Of a DNA stretch of 64,000 nucleotides, positions 52,905 through 61,852 are shown one piece after another (the stretch's first letter is position 1; each line of letters opens with the position of its first letter). The notes beneath the pieces were generated by a model that saw only the letters and a program-made list of their open reading frames with translations, had not been told where the DNA came from and made no database searches. This DNA comes from Ensifer sp. IC3342 (GTDB taxonomy: Bacteria; Pseudomonadota; Alphaproteobacteria; Rhizobiales; Rhizobiaceae): the NCBI RefSeq assembly GCF_020193655.1, contig NZ_JADYVE010000001.1:1612001-1676000 (forward strand), given 5' to 3'. The translations under genes were made by a program, and so were the position numbers.

Positions 52905-53338
52905 ACCGACGGCGCCGATGCGTCGATTTTGAACGCCGTGACGACGGCGGTCACGACAGAAGGGCCGTGTTCGAACTCGTCGCCCCGAAGGTCGGCGGCA
53001 TTACGGCCTCGGACGGGGAGTGGATACAGGCGCACCAAATGATCGAAGGAGGCCCGTCGGTACTCTACGATGCGGTAGTCCTCCTGCCTTCGGCTGAAGC
53101 GGTTTCGGAACTGGTGGAGGTCGCAGCGGCGCGGGATTTCGTTGCCGACGCCTTCGCCCATTGCAAGTACATCGGCTACGTCGAGGCAGCCGTGCCCCTG
53201 CTGGCAAGAACCGGCATCACCGACTCTCTCGACGAGGGGACAATCAGTCTCGGAGATGCCAAGAGTGTAGGGGCCTTTGTCAAAAGTCTCGGCAGCTTGC
53301 GTGTTTGGGCGAGGAAGCCTTCGGTCAAGCTGAAGTAG
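52893..53338 (+). pseudogene. Truncated catalase (KatE-type) C-terminal fragment
   Basis: The plus strand encodes the C-terminal flavodoxin-like domain of large-subunit catalases: DGADASILNAVTTAV, then in another frame FELVAPKVGGITASDG, HQMIEGGPSVLYDAVVLLPS and AHCKYIGYVEAAVPLLARTG, ending at 53338. The frame changes near 52961. The heme-binding catalytic part (over 500 residues) is absent. It is a remnant that begins where the esterase fragment begins. Confidence 0.85.
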
Positions 53339-53419
53339 TGGCGCCTGCCGGAAGCGGAAGGAAAGGTGACGGTTTCCGCCCGTGACTGCTCTCGAATACC
53401 AACAGCAATGGAGAGAGTA

Positions 53420-53695
53420 ATGGAGGACTCACAAGCGATTTCCCGGCCTCAGCAAACCTCCGACTATCCGGGACGCCAGACAGACTGCGTTGCAGCGCTC
53501 AGGCCGGCCGTATCCGACCTGGCCGCAACCTCCCATGAAAGCGTTGTTGCAGCAATCGGTGGAGAGATGACGGACGAATTGCTCGCGCTCGCCCATAGAG
53601 CAGAAGCGGCAGGCTGGACTTTCGAAGAGGCATCGGCGGCGATTGAAACGCTTGCACGGGAATATGAGGGCGCCAAGGGCACGATTTTCGATTGA
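53420..53695 (+). CDS. Small hypothetical protein
   Basis: The product has 91 residues from ATG 53420, preceded by GGAGAGAGTA. It is helical and soluble: VAALRPAVSDLAATSHESV, MTDELLALAHRAEAAGWTFEEASAAIETLAREYEGAKG. No known domain. It stands alone between the catalase remnant and the pyruvyl transferase operon. Confidence 0.6.
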   Translation: MEDSQAISRPQQTSDYPGRQTDCVAALRPAVSDLAATSHESVVAAIGGEMTDELLALAHRAEAAGWTFEEASAAIETLAREYEGAKGTIFD

Positions 53696-53761
53696 GCAAA
53701 GACCAAGGCCGATCGTTTTCACCGAGTTGCGCCCTGAGGTCAACGCACCGGCGATTGCGGT

Positions 53762-53786
53762 GGAACCTCCCTCGACGGGGCTAGTT
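53762..53786 (+). promoter_or_regulatory. GGAAC-N17-GTT (EcfG/RpoE2-type) promoter
   Basis: GGAAC 53762-53766 and GTT 53784-53786, 24 bases before the TTG start of the pyruvyl transferase gene. Confidence 0.7.
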
Positions 53787-53810
53787 AGATGAACCGAGAG
53801 GTAGAGGCCA

Positions 53811-54875
53811 TTGGCAAAGCTTGGTGTCCTGACATTTCACAGCTGCATCAACTACGGATCGTTCTGGCAGGCACGCTGTCTCGTGCAAGGTCTTCGCTCT
53901 CTGGGCGCCAAACCTGTCGTCCTCGACCATCGTTCCGACCGGGTCAGCCGTGCCGAGTGGCGGTGCGCACTGCAGCCGCTGCGGCCTGCGAGGACTGCTC
54001 GGCCGGACATCTCGCTTTACGCCTCGAAGATCAGGAAGTTCCTGAGCGCGTTCGCATCATTTCCGCTCAGCGCAGCGTTTGCGCTTGACGAGCCGTTCAC
54101 CCCCGAAGATTGCGATCTAGTCATCGTCGGCAGCGACGAAGTCTGGAACTTACGCCATCCCTGGTACGGCGGGGTTCCGCTCTTCTATGGGGAAGGGCTA
54201 TCTGCAAAGAGGCTTGTTTCCTACGCGGCGACGTTCGGAAGTCATCCCGCTGCGAACGGGCTTGAGAGCTACTGGGCGGATAAGCTGCAGCGATTTCATG
54301 CCATTTCCGTGCGCGACGATAACTCGAGGACAATCATCGAAAGGGCGCTTGGACGTGAGGCTGCACTCGTTCTCGATCCATGTCTGCAATTTCCTGAGAC
54401 CATCACGACTGGTCGAAACGTTTTCGATCCCGGCACCTACATTGCCATCTACGGGCACTCTTTTCCGTCCTGGTTTCAACAGGAGGCTCGCCGTTGGGCA
54501 GCATCGCGCTCGCTCCGTCTCGTCAGCATAGGCTATCGCAACGAGTGGGCGGACGAGCAGTGGCTCGATGGCGGTCCCTATGAGTTCGCCGGCTTCATCG
54601 CCGAAGCCGAGGCTGTCGTCACGAACTTCTTCCATGGCTGCGTATTCGCGCTTGTTAACGCCAAACCGTTTGCCTGCGCCCTGTCTGACTACCGTTCCAA
54701 CAAGATTCGCGACCTCGCTCACTTGGTTGGTGCGCAACGACACGTGGTGTCGCAGAGGACGCCTCAAGCGGGTTACGAGGCCATTCTCGGCGACGTGCCG
54801 GAGCCAGCCATCGCCCATCGACTTGCCGAACTGCGCCGCCAATCGCGGAACTATCTGACCGATGTCCTCGAATGA
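53811..54875 (+). CDS. Polysaccharide pyruvyl transferase family protein
   Basis: The 354-residue product starts LGVLTFHSCINYGSFWQA, the NYG element of the family, then LVIVGSDEVWN (near 106), LFYGEGLSAKRLVSYAATFG, and VVTNFFHGCVFALVNAKP near 270. It should add pyruvate to a sugar of a glycan. The TTG start follows AGAGGTAGAGGCC. It overlaps the FrhB-like gene by 14 bases. This pairing of a pyruvyl transferase with an FrhB-like protein is common in polysaccharide gene sets. Confidence 0.88.
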   Translation: MAKLGVLTFHSCINYGSFWQARCLVQGLRSLGAKPVVLDHRSDRVSRAEWRCALQPLRPARTARPDISLYASKIRKFLSAFASFPLSAAFALDEPFTPEDCDLVIVGSDEVWNLRHPWYGGVPLFYGEGLSAKRLVSYAATFGSHPAANGLESYWADKLQRFHAISVRDDNSRTIIERALGREAALVLDPCLQFPETITTGRNVFDPGTYIAIYGHSFPSWFQQEARRWAASRSLRLVSIGYRNEWADEQWLDGGPYEFAGFIAEAEAVVTNFFHGCVFALVNAKPFACALSDYRSNKIRDLAHLVGAQRHVVSQRTPQAGYEAILGDVPEPAIAHRLAELRRQSRNYLTDVLE

Positions 54876-56292
54876 ACGCCTGACGCCACGTGATGGCACC
54901 TCACTCGCACCGGGGCAGATGGATGCATCGGGGCTGTGCATCGGCTGCGGCGCCTGCATGGCGCAATCTGGCGCCGCCGCCGCGATGCGGCTGGATCATT
55001 TTGGGCAGTTCAAACCGACGGCATCCCGCCACCCGCGCGGCTTCGACGAGCTGTGTCCGTTTTCGCCCGATGCCTGGAACGAAGACGATATCGCTCGTGA
55101 GCGGTTTGCATCGGCAAGATACAGCGACCCGCACATCGGGCGCTTCGAGGCCGCCTATGTAGGGTATGTCCGCGAACGCACCTTTCGGACCGACGGCAGT
55201 TCCGGCGGTATGGCAAGCTGGATGGCGACCTCGCTTCTGGAAGAAGACCTCGTCGACGGTGTCGCTCACGTGGTTCCGCGATGCGAGGACTCCAAGCCCC
55301 TGTTTCACTACCGCATATCGCGGACCGCGGAGGACATACGCGCGGGCGCGAAGTCGCGCTACTACCCAGTGGAACTGTCCGCAGTAATCAATGAAATGAG
55401 ACGTTGCCCCGGTCGCTACGCAGTCGTCGGAATCCCATGTTTCATCAAGGCCCTGCATCTTTTGTGCCGGCAGGATCCGCTGCTACGCGAGCGTCTTGCC
55501 TTCACGCTCGGACTCTTCTGCGGACACATGAAGAGCACTCGTTTCGTCGAGAGCATCGCATGGCAGCTGGGGGAAAGAATCGACGCTGTCGCGGATGTCG
55601 ATTTCAGGCTCAAGGACACTGGGAGGCCAGCGAACTGGTACACGGCGCACCTCGTCATGAAGGACGGGAGCACCCGGAGCAAGGACTGGTGGCATCTGGC
55701 CGACGGAGACTGGGGGGCGGGCTTCTTCCAGAACGCCGCATGCAATTTCTGCGACGACGTCGTTGCCGAAACTGCCGACATCTCCTTTGGCGATGCCTGG
55801 GTAGAACCCTACGCGTCCGACGGTCGTGGTACCAATGTCGTCGTCGTTCGCTCTCCTCTGCTCCGATCTCTCGTCGACCGCGCGCGTAATGAAGGGCGGC
55901 TCGAATTGCAGGAGGTCGACAGCGCATTCGTGGTCAGAACACAGGCTGCCGGCTTCAGGCAGAGACGGGAAGGTCTCGCCTTTCGCCTGAGCCGGCCGCG
56001 CCGGGGCGTCACGCCGAGGAAGCGCGTCGCCCCGCAAAAGGCCGGGCTTGGTGCCCGACGGATGGCGATCTACTGGTTGCGCACCTTGGTCAGTGCGCAA
56101 AGCCACCGCGTGTTTCGACTTGCCAGGATATTGCATTGGCCCCAGATTTATATTCGCTGGGCCTCGACGATGCTCGCCCTTTACCAGGGAGTGACCTATT
56201 CGCGCGGCTGGATCGGAAGGCTTGCCTCCCGCATCTGCCCGGAAACGACCGGCTCGGGCAGGACATCGAGCGATGACGGACCGGGCGCATAG
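54862..56292 (+). CDS. Coenzyme F420 hydrogenase/dehydrogenase beta-subunit-like protein
   Basis: The 476-residue protein has an N-terminal iron-sulfur motif (CIGCGAC, Cys26/29/32), RTDGSSGGMASWMATSLL, GIPCFIKALHLLC and a second Cys cluster (CNFCDDVVAETADISFGDAW). The family transfers electrons and is named after archaeal F420 enzymes; in bacterial polysaccharide clusters it probably uses a flavin and reduces a sugar or lipid-linked intermediate. No F420 biosynthesis gene is in view. The C-terminal 100 residues are basic. The last 97 bases overlap the convergent glycoside hydrolase gene. Confidence 0.85.
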   Translation: MSSNERLTPRDGTSLAPGQMDASGLCIGCGACMAQSGAAAAMRLDHFGQFKPTASRHPRGFDELCPFSPDAWNEDDIARERFASARYSDPHIGRFEAAYVGYVRERTFRTDGSSGGMASWMATSLLEEDLVDGVAHVVPRCEDSKPLFHYRISRTAEDIRAGAKSRYYPVELSAVINEMRRCPGRYAVVGIPCFIKALHLLCRQDPLLRERLAFTLGLFCGHMKSTRFVESIAWQLGERIDAVADVDFRLKDTGRPANWYTAHLVMKDGSTRSKDWWHLADGDWGAGFFQNAACNFCDDVVAETADISFGDAWVEPYASDGRGTNVVVVRSPLLRSLVDRARNEGRLELQEVDSAFVVRTQAAGFRQRREGLAFRLSRPRRGVTPRKRVAPQKAGLGARRMAIYWLRTLVSAQSHRVFRLARILHWPQIYIRWASTMLALYQGVTYSRGWIGRLASRICPETTGSGRTSSDDGPGA

Positions 56293-57167
56293 CGCGCCGT
56301 CATCTCCGCGCAGAAATCGGCAAACTCCTCCGGCACGACAGGCGCGCTCGTATGGTGTGGCGCCATGCCCCGGTGCTCGGGGGTGAAGCAGAACGTGATT
56401 GTGACGTCGAATTCTTCAAGGGCCGCCATTTGGCGATCAAACCAGGCCAGCGCGTTAGGCTGGAAGCGGTCAGCCCAGGATAAGCCGGTGCGCAGGTGCG
56501 TGACGCCAAGGCGCCTCATCCATGAAACGGCGTCGTCAAGCCGCGGATCCTCGAAATGGAACCATTGCACGAGCCCGATCTCAGGCGTATGCCGGGCAAA
56601 CTCTTCAAGTGCCAATTTGGGCGTGCCGTCCTCGCGCAAGAGACCCATGTAGAAATGCCGGTAGTAGGACGAGCCCTCGGCCTCCTTGTGACGCGTGGTC
56701 GCGCCCCAAGCGCGCGGCAGGTCGTAGAGGCTGTACCACTGGATCCGCTCGACCTTGCCTTTGAGCAACTCAGCTGTCTTCCGCAGTCCCCAAAGCTGCA
56801 CTTCCTCGGCGCCGAAGGTCGAAACACCAACCTCACTGATCCATATCGGCAAATCGGTCACGGCACGCAGTTCCTCGACCTTCCGTGGCCATTCCTCGAT
56901 TTGCCAGAGGTTCCAGTCGAGCGGAAAGCCATGCGCCGCCACGGCATCAACGTGGTCGAGGACGCCATAGGATTTCATCAGGGCCATGAAATCTGGATCG
57001 ATCGGCGAAATTCCGCCAAGCACCCGCCTGAGGCCGGGATTGATGTGTCGAATGGCATCGGCGGCCAGCTTGGCCATATTTGCAAAACGACTCCAGTCCG
57101 GATCAATCTCCGGATCCCAGTGCGACTTGTTGTTCGGCTCGTTCCAGATCATGGCCGCTTCGATCAT
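56196..57167 (-). CDS. Glycoside hydrolase, beta-xylosidase-like (clan A type)
   Basis: The 323-residue product shows MIWNEPNNKSHW (general acid/base Glu10) near the start and LPIWISEVGVSTFGAEE (nucleophile Glu112), the pattern of GH39/GH5-like barrels. WYSLYD and WFHFEDPRLDDAV follow. No signal peptide, so it acts in the cytoplasm or needs another start. Third gene of the inositol-phosphate synthase operon, 28 bases behind the phosphatase gene. Its end overlaps the FrhB-like gene by 97 bases on the other strand. Confidence 0.75.
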   Translation of the reverse strand: MIEAAMIWNEPNNKSHWDPEIDPDWSRFANMAKLAADAIRHINPGLRRVLGGISPIDPDFMALMKSYGVLDHVDAVAAHGFPLDWNLWQIEEWPRKVEELRAVTDLPIWISEVGVSTFGAEEVQLWGLRKTAELLKGKVERIQWYSLYDLPRAWGATTRHKEAEGSSYYRHFYMGLLREDGTPKLALEEFARHTPEIGLVQWFHFEDPRLDDAVSWMRRLGVTHLRTGLSWADRFQPNALAWFDRQMAALEEFDVTITFCFTPEHRGMAPHHTSAPVVPEEFADFCAEMTARYAPGPSSLDVLPEPVVSGQMREASLPIQPRE

Positions 57168-57195
57168 CAGTGCCCTCCGTGCTTCTTCCGTTGCA

Positions 57196-57807
57196 TCATC
57201 GTGCCGCGTCCTGGGTTTCGTTCAATTGCAGGACCTTCGCTCCCCAAACACCTGCCGACACGGCGGAGATGGAGGCGGGTGCGATATCGAAGCGCGCCCA
57301 TGCGTCAGTCGATAGGCCGAGCACTTGGCAGATCAGGGCCTTGATGACGTCGGCGTGGCTCACGAATACGATCTTTCCGCCGCCGCTGCTCTGCGGGCAC
57401 AGCGTTTCGACAAGCGCCATGATCCGTTGCTGGACGTCCAGCATGGTCTCGCCGCTAGGCGCGCGCACCAGGCTCCGTGTGCAATTCCATTGGCGCCAGA
57501 GCGGGTCCGAGTTGAGGACTTCGAAAGTCTTGCCTGACCAACTGCCGAAGTCGACCTCGTCCAGCGCATCGACCGTCTTAACCTCGCTGAGCCCCGAGAT
57601 GGCAGCGATGGCGGCGGCCGTCTCCTGCGTGCGTTTGCGGGGGCTGGCATAGATCGCGGCGATGTCCTCGCGCGCGAGACGCGCTGCCAGGCGCGTCGCC
57701 TGTTCGCGGCCGGCGCTGCCGAGCGGAACGTCGGCCGATCGTCCCGCGAGAAAGCTGCCAACGCTGTCGTGCGCGGCGTGCCGCACCAGCAGAAACGTGG
57801 TGGTCAC
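57196..57807 (-). CDS. Histidine phosphatase family protein
   Basis: The 203-residue enzyme has the RHG-type motif [12 protein letters not shown] (residues ~6-17), [15 protein letters not shown] (Arg near 60), FGSWSGKT and the second His in [13 protein letters not shown] (near 155). It removes phosphate from a small molecule, perhaps a sugar or inositol phosphate. GTG 57807 overlaps the stop of the inositol-phosphate synthase gene (GTGA), so the genes are coupled. Confidence 0.9.
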   Translation of the reverse strand: MTTTFLLVRHAAHDSVGSFLAGRSADVPLGSAGREQATRLAARLAREDIAAIYASPRKRTQETAAAIAAISGLSEVKTVDALDEVDFGSWSGKTFEVLNSDPLWRQWNCTRSLVRAPSGETMLDVQQRIMALVETLCPQSSGGGKIVFVSHADVIKALICQVLGLSTDAWARFDIAPASISAVSAGVWGAKVLQLNETQDAAR

Positions 57808-58907
57808 TCTGCCGCCCCCAGCAGTGCGTCGGTATCGCCGTCGATGAACTCCTCCAGCCGCTTGCGCGCCTCGGCATCGGTGAATTGCTGTGGCGGAGAC
57901 TTCATGAAGTAGCTCGACGGCGCAATCAACGGACCTCTGATGTCGCGGTCGATGGCCAGTTTCGCGCACCGGATCGCATCGATGACTACACCAGCCGAAT
58001 TGGGTGAATCCCACACCTCGAGCTTCAGTTCGACGTTGAGGGGGACGTTGCCGAATGTCGTACCTTCGACGCGGATGTAGGCGAACTTGCGGTCGGCAAG
58101 CCAAGGCACGTGGTCGCTGGGCCCTATATGAATGTCGTTTGCGGCCAATGGAATGTCCATCTGGCTGACGACCGATTGCGTCTTGGAAATCTTCTTCGAT
58201 TCCAACCGTTCGCGCTCCAGCATGTTGAGAAAGTCGGTATTGCCGCCAAAATTCAGCTGATAGGTTCGGTCGATGCGCACCCCCCGGTCGCGAAAGAGAT
58301 TAGCGAGCAGCCGGTGCACGATGGTTGCGCCGACCTGGCTCTTTATGTCGTCGCCAATGAGCGGCAGACCGCGCTCGGCGAATCTGCGCTGCCACGACCG
58401 GTCGGAGGCGATGAATACGGGAATGCAGTTGACAAAACCGCAGCCAGCGGCGAGCGCCTGTTCCGCATACCAGCGCGTCGCAACCTCGGAGCCAACTGGG
58501 AGGTAGGAGACCAGGACGTCCGTTTCAGTCTGCCGCAAAACCTCCGCGACGTCAGCCTCCGGCGCGTCGGATTCCTCGATTTCTTCACGCAGATACCTCC
58601 CGATGCCGTCGAGTGTTCTGCCGCGTTGGACAACGATGCCGCTGGCAGCGACATCGGCGAAGCGGAAGGTGTTGTTTGGAGGAGCGTAGATGGCATCTGC
58701 CACGTCACGTCCGACCTTTGCGGCGGCAACATCAAAAGCAGCGGAAACTTCGATGTCATGGACGTGGTACCCGCCAAGGCTGACATGCATCAGTCCCGGA
58801 ACGGGTTCATCTTCCTTCGCCCCGCGATAAAACGTCAGCCCCTGAATGAGGGAGGACGCGCAGTTCCCGATTCCCACCAGCCCAACCCGAATTGATTTCG
58901 ATCGCAT
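57804..58907 (-). CDS. ino1: Myo-inositol-1-phosphate synthase
   Basis: The 367-residue NAD-dependent enzyme converts glucose-6-phosphate to inositol-1-phosphate. [17 protein letters not shown] (residues ~9-25) is the NAD loop, and the family motifs [29 protein letters not shown] and [12 protein letters not shown] are all present. Length fits the actinobacterial/archaeal type. It is first of a three-gene operon with the histidine phosphatase and the glycoside hydrolase. An EcfG-type promoter lies 40 bases upstream, so inositol synthesis is likely stress-induced. Confidence 0.9.
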   Translation of the reverse strand: MRSKSIRVGLVGIGNCASSLIQGLTFYRGAKEDEPVPGLMHVSLGGYHVHDIEVSAAFDVAAAKVGRDVADAIYAPPNNTFRFADVAASGIVVQRGRTLDGIGRYLREEIEESDAPEADVAEVLRQTETDVLVSYLPVGSEVATRWYAEQALAAGCGFVNCIPVFIASDRSWQRRFAERGLPLIGDDIKSQVGATIVHRLLANLFRDRGVRIDRTYQLNFGGNTDFLNMLERERLESKKISKTQSVVSQMDIPLAANDIHIGPSDHVPWLADRKFAYIRVEGTTFGNVPLNVELKLEVWDSPNSAGVVIDAIRCAKLAIDRDIRGPLIAPSSYFMKSPPQQFTDAEARKRLEEFIDGDTDALLGAAE

Positions 58908-58946
58908 CTGTCCACTACTCCTGGGCAGTATCTACAATGCTGGCCA

Positions 58947-58971
58947 AACCAGCGCGCGACGGAATGGTTCC
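58947..58971 (-). promoter_or_regulatory. GGAAC-N17-GTT (EcfG/RpoE2-type) promoter
   Basis: On the minus strand GGAAC (58967-58971) and GTT (58947-58949), 40 bases upstream of the inositol-phosphate synthase gene. Confidence 0.75.
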
Positions 58972-59036
58972 TTCTCCGTTTCTTGTGTGCTGCGGATCGA
59001 ATCCAGTCGCAGCGCGTTGAAGACGAATGTGAAGCA

Positions 59037-60800
59037 ATGGACGGAGCGATGCTGGTATTCGGTACCGTCACGCGTTTGGAACGCGCCGACGCTTTGTGCG
59101 CGGCTATCGCCGCACAGTTGCACGCACTCGAACATCAGCCGCCGGGGATCGAGCGCCATGCCGCGCTCGTCCGGATCCTGCTCAAGGCCGGCGAACTCGT
59201 GCAGGGATTGTCGGACGCCGAGTTCGAAAAAATGACGGCCGATGACATCTCCGCGCGGCGCGACATCGGCAGCCTCCTTCTCATCGACCTGGCACGGCTC
59301 GTCCTCCGGTCCTGGCGTCAGGGACTGGGGGGTCCCCTGGCGGTACCGGCGCGTGTCACGGCACTGCTAGTTCACCTGCGGGTACCGTGTTCACTTTGCG
59401 TCAGCGAGGCGGAAGGCTACAGCTTTTACGGTCTCTATCCGGAAAGTTACGCCGAAGCTGCGATGCGCTCCGGGCTTGCGGCAAACACGACCGTGATCGG
59501 CATACGAAGCATCGGAACGAGCCTCTCCGCAATGGTCGCCGCCGCCATCGGTGCCGCCGGGCCGGTCACACTTCGGCCGACGGGCTCACCTTTCCGGAAG
59601 CGCATTGCTGTCGCGCCACGGCTTTCGCACCGGCTGCTACGCGATCCGACGGTGCGTTTTGCGATTGTCGACGAGGGGCCAGGTCTTTCCGGCAGTTCGT
59701 TTGGAAGCGTCGCGGACTGGCTTGAGGGCCATGGCGTGGGGGACAGACGCATTCACTTCTTCCCCGGACACAAGGGAGGCCTTGGGACGGAATCCAGCAG
59801 CTGCCACCGGAAGCGCTGGGCCGCAAGTCCTCGTCATGTGCTCGACGTGGATGATCTCCTCTTCGACGGCCACCAAAGTCTCGCCTCATGGGTCAGTGAG
59901 CTTATCGGTCCGCTCGAGAGGCCGCTCGAAGACATTTCCGCGGGCGCATGGCGGAAGGCGCTTCGTGACGATCACCATGCCTGGCCTCCGGTCGACCGCA
60001 GATTCGAACGCAGAAAATTCCTTGCCCACACAGCCGATGACACATGGCTCGTGAAATTTGCCGGGCTTGGCGACGTGGGCCAGCGCAAGCTGCTCAAGGC
60101 ACGTCTCCTGGCGGAGGCGGGCTTCACGCCTCCGGTCGCAGGATTGTGTCACGGCTTCCTCGTCGAGAAGTGGATAGCGGGGCGACCCCTCGCGCCAAGC
60201 GAGTTGCGTCAGACGACATTCCTCGAGCACCTCGGGCGGTATCTCGTCTTTCGGGTACGCCGCCTGCCGCCGCTGCCTACATCTGGAGCGTTGCTTTCGA
60301 ACCTGTACGAGATGGCGACGGTGAATACCGCTGAGGCTCTGGGCATGGCGGCGGCATTGCGGCTGAAGGTCCTGCTCGGCAACGCTGAGCGCTATCAGCG
60401 CTTCCTGCAGCCAGTCGACACCGACAATCGCTTGCATCGCTGGGAATGGCTTGCGGGAGGCGAACGGGGCTTTCTCAAGACCGACGCGCTCGATCATAGC
60501 GCCGCCCACGACCTGATCGGCCGTCAGGACATCGCCTGGGACCTTGCAGGGGCGGGCGTCGAGTTCGGGCTATCGACGCAGCAATCGGCCTATTTGCGCG
60601 CTGTCGTGTCCGAAGGATGTCCGCGCGCCTTGAACCCGGACCTCCAGGCTGTCCTCGAGCTCTGCTATCTGGCGTTTCAGCTTGGCCTGTGGGTTTCGGC
60701 GAAGGCGGCAGCGTCTGCAGAGGAAGTTCCTCGGCTGGAGGCGACCGCCTCACGCTACCAGAAACTTCTGCTGCGCCGCATAGAAGGCGACGGCTCGTGA
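59037..60800 (+). CDS. Phosphoribosyltransferase-like/kinase-like fusion protein of unknown function
   Basis: The product has about 587 residues. The middle (residues ~130-240) shows VIGIRSIGTSLSAMVAAAIG and FAIVDEGPGLSGSSFGSVADWL, which fit the two core segments of phosphoribosyltransferase folds, the second being the PRPP-loop-like motif. The C-terminal half (from ~300) has WLVKFAGLGDVGQRKLLKARLLAEAGF, GFLVEKWIAGRPL and HDLIGRQDIAWDLAGAG, resembling an aminoglycoside-phosphotransferase-type kinase. I do not recognise the whole. It lies divergently from the inositol-phosphate synthase operon. ATG 59037 was chosen over TTG 58983. Function unknown. Confidence 0.6.
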   Translation: MDGAMLVFGTVTRLERADALCAAIAAQLHALEHQPPGIERHAALVRILLKAGELVQGLSDAEFEKMTADDISARRDIGSLLLIDLARLVLRSWRQGLGGPLAVPARVTALLVHLRVPCSLCVSEAEGYSFYGLYPESYAEAAMRSGLAANTTVIGIRSIGTSLSAMVAAAIGAAGPVTLRPTGSPFRKRIAVAPRLSHRLLRDPTVRFAIVDEGPGLSGSSFGSVADWLEGHGVGDRRIHFFPGHKGGLGTESSSCHRKRWAASPRHVLDVDDLLFDGHQSLASWVSELIGPLERPLEDISAGAWRKALRDDHHAWPPVDRRFERRKFLAHTADDTWLVKFAGLGDVGQRKLLKARLLAEAGFTPPVAGLCHGFLVEKWIAGRPLAPSELRQTTFLEHLGRYLVFRVRRLPPLPTSGALLSNLYEMATVNTAEALGMAAALRLKVLLGNAERYQRFLQPVDTDNRLHRWEWLAGGERGFLKTDALDHSAAHDLIGRQDIAWDLAGAGVEFGLSTQQSAYLRAVVSEGCPRALNPDLQAVLELCYLAFQLGLWVSAKAAASAEEVPRLEATASRYQKLLLRRIEGDGS

Positions 60801-60826
60801 TCAGGCCGTCCGAGGACGCGTGCCGT

Positions 60827-61852
60827 CTATCGCCCATAAATTCTGTCGAGGACATCCGCCACCGCCACCAGGCGATCGTTTTCGGGATCGAAACGCTCCC
60901 CTGCGGCCAGGCGCTTCGCCCAGGACGCTGCGGCGCGTCCGCCCCAGGCGTCGGGAGGAAGCGCCAGCACCTGCCGTTGTGTCCCGCAGTACCGTTCGGC
61001 CTCAAAATCGAGATAGGATCCGTTTACGTTCCTAAAGCTGGCGCCACCTCCGGTGCCGTGAAAGTCAGCGGCAATCACCGCATCGCATCCAGCCTGCAAA
61101 TGCCACGAGCATGCGATACGGGCGACAACGCCATTCGTCAATTCGAGGGTCGCGACGGCATAGTCCTCGACCTCGTCGCTGTCGCGGCGGACTGGAGCGC
61201 CTTTGCACATCAACCGACTTTCGATCGAAACGACGGCCGGGAACCCTAAAACCCAAAGGAGGAGATCGACGAGGTGCACGCCGAGGTCGATGACGCAGCC
61301 GCCACCTGAAAGCGCCTTGTCGTAGAACCACGGTTTGCTTGGCCCATAGGCGTTATGAAAGGTGAGATCCACCGCGAACACGGTGCCGAGTTCGCCTGCG
61401 GCGATCAAGTTGCGGATCTGTTGCATCCCATCGGTGTGACGGTAAGAGAGGTCCACATCCAATAGCTGGTCGACGCGCCGAGCCGCGTCGACGACCGCCG
61501 CGGCCTCATCGCGCGTGCGGCCGAGCGGCTTTTGGCAAAAAACCGCCACGCCTTGCTCGAGAGCTACGATCGACTGGGCAGCGTGGAGCGCGCTTGGCGA
61601 CGCGATGACGATGCCGTCCAGCTGCTGGTCGAGTAAGGTCTCGAACGAACTCACGACTGCGGCGTCGGGCGTTAACTCGCGTGCCGCCGCGGCCATTTCC
61701 GGTGAGGGGTCGAAAATCGCGGCGGTTTTGACCGTTCCAGAGTCGACGATGGCCCTCATGCGATGGAGACCGATTCGTCCGACTCCGAGGAAGCCGACGC
61801 GAGGCCGCCTGGCGACATTTCGAGGCATTGCAAGCGGCGTCGCGTCATTCAT
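60827..61852 (-). CDS. Gfo/Idh/MocA-family NAD(P)-dependent oxidoreductase
   Basis: The 341-residue enzyme has an N-terminal Rossmann domain (VGFLGVGRIGLHRMRAIVDS) with FCQKPLGRTRDEAAAVVDAAR, the EKP/QKP catalytic Lys element, and GGCVIDLGVHLVDLLLW, the conserved His-containing segment. Such enzymes oxidise a sugar or inositol at a carbon hydroxyl; myo-inositol 2-dehydrogenase is a fitting possibility. It is the second gene of a two-gene unit with the zinc dehydrogenase, overlapping by eight bases. Confidence 0.88.
   Translation of the reverse strand: MNDATPLAMPRNVARRPRVGFLGVGRIGLHRMRAIVDSGTVKTAAIFDPSPEMAAAARELTPDAAVVSSFETLLDQQLDGIVIASPSALHAAQSIVALEQGVAVFCQKPLGRTRDEAAAVVDAARRVDQLLDVDLSYRHTDGMQQIRNLIAAGELGTVFAVDLTFHNAYGPSKPWFYDKALSGGGCVIDLGVHLVDLLLWVLGFPAVVSIESRLMCKGAPVRRDSDEVEDYAVATLELTNGVVARIACSWHLQAGCDAVIAADFHGTGGGASFRNVNGSYLDFEAERYCGTQRQVLALPPDAWGGRAAASWAKRLAAGERFDPENDRLVAVADVLDRIYGR

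Noticed and set aside
54862-56292. F420-dependent metabolism, from the FrhB-like protein
   Set aside because: No F420 synthesis genes are present and rhizobial glycan clusters commonly carry this family; the name is not evidence of F420 use.
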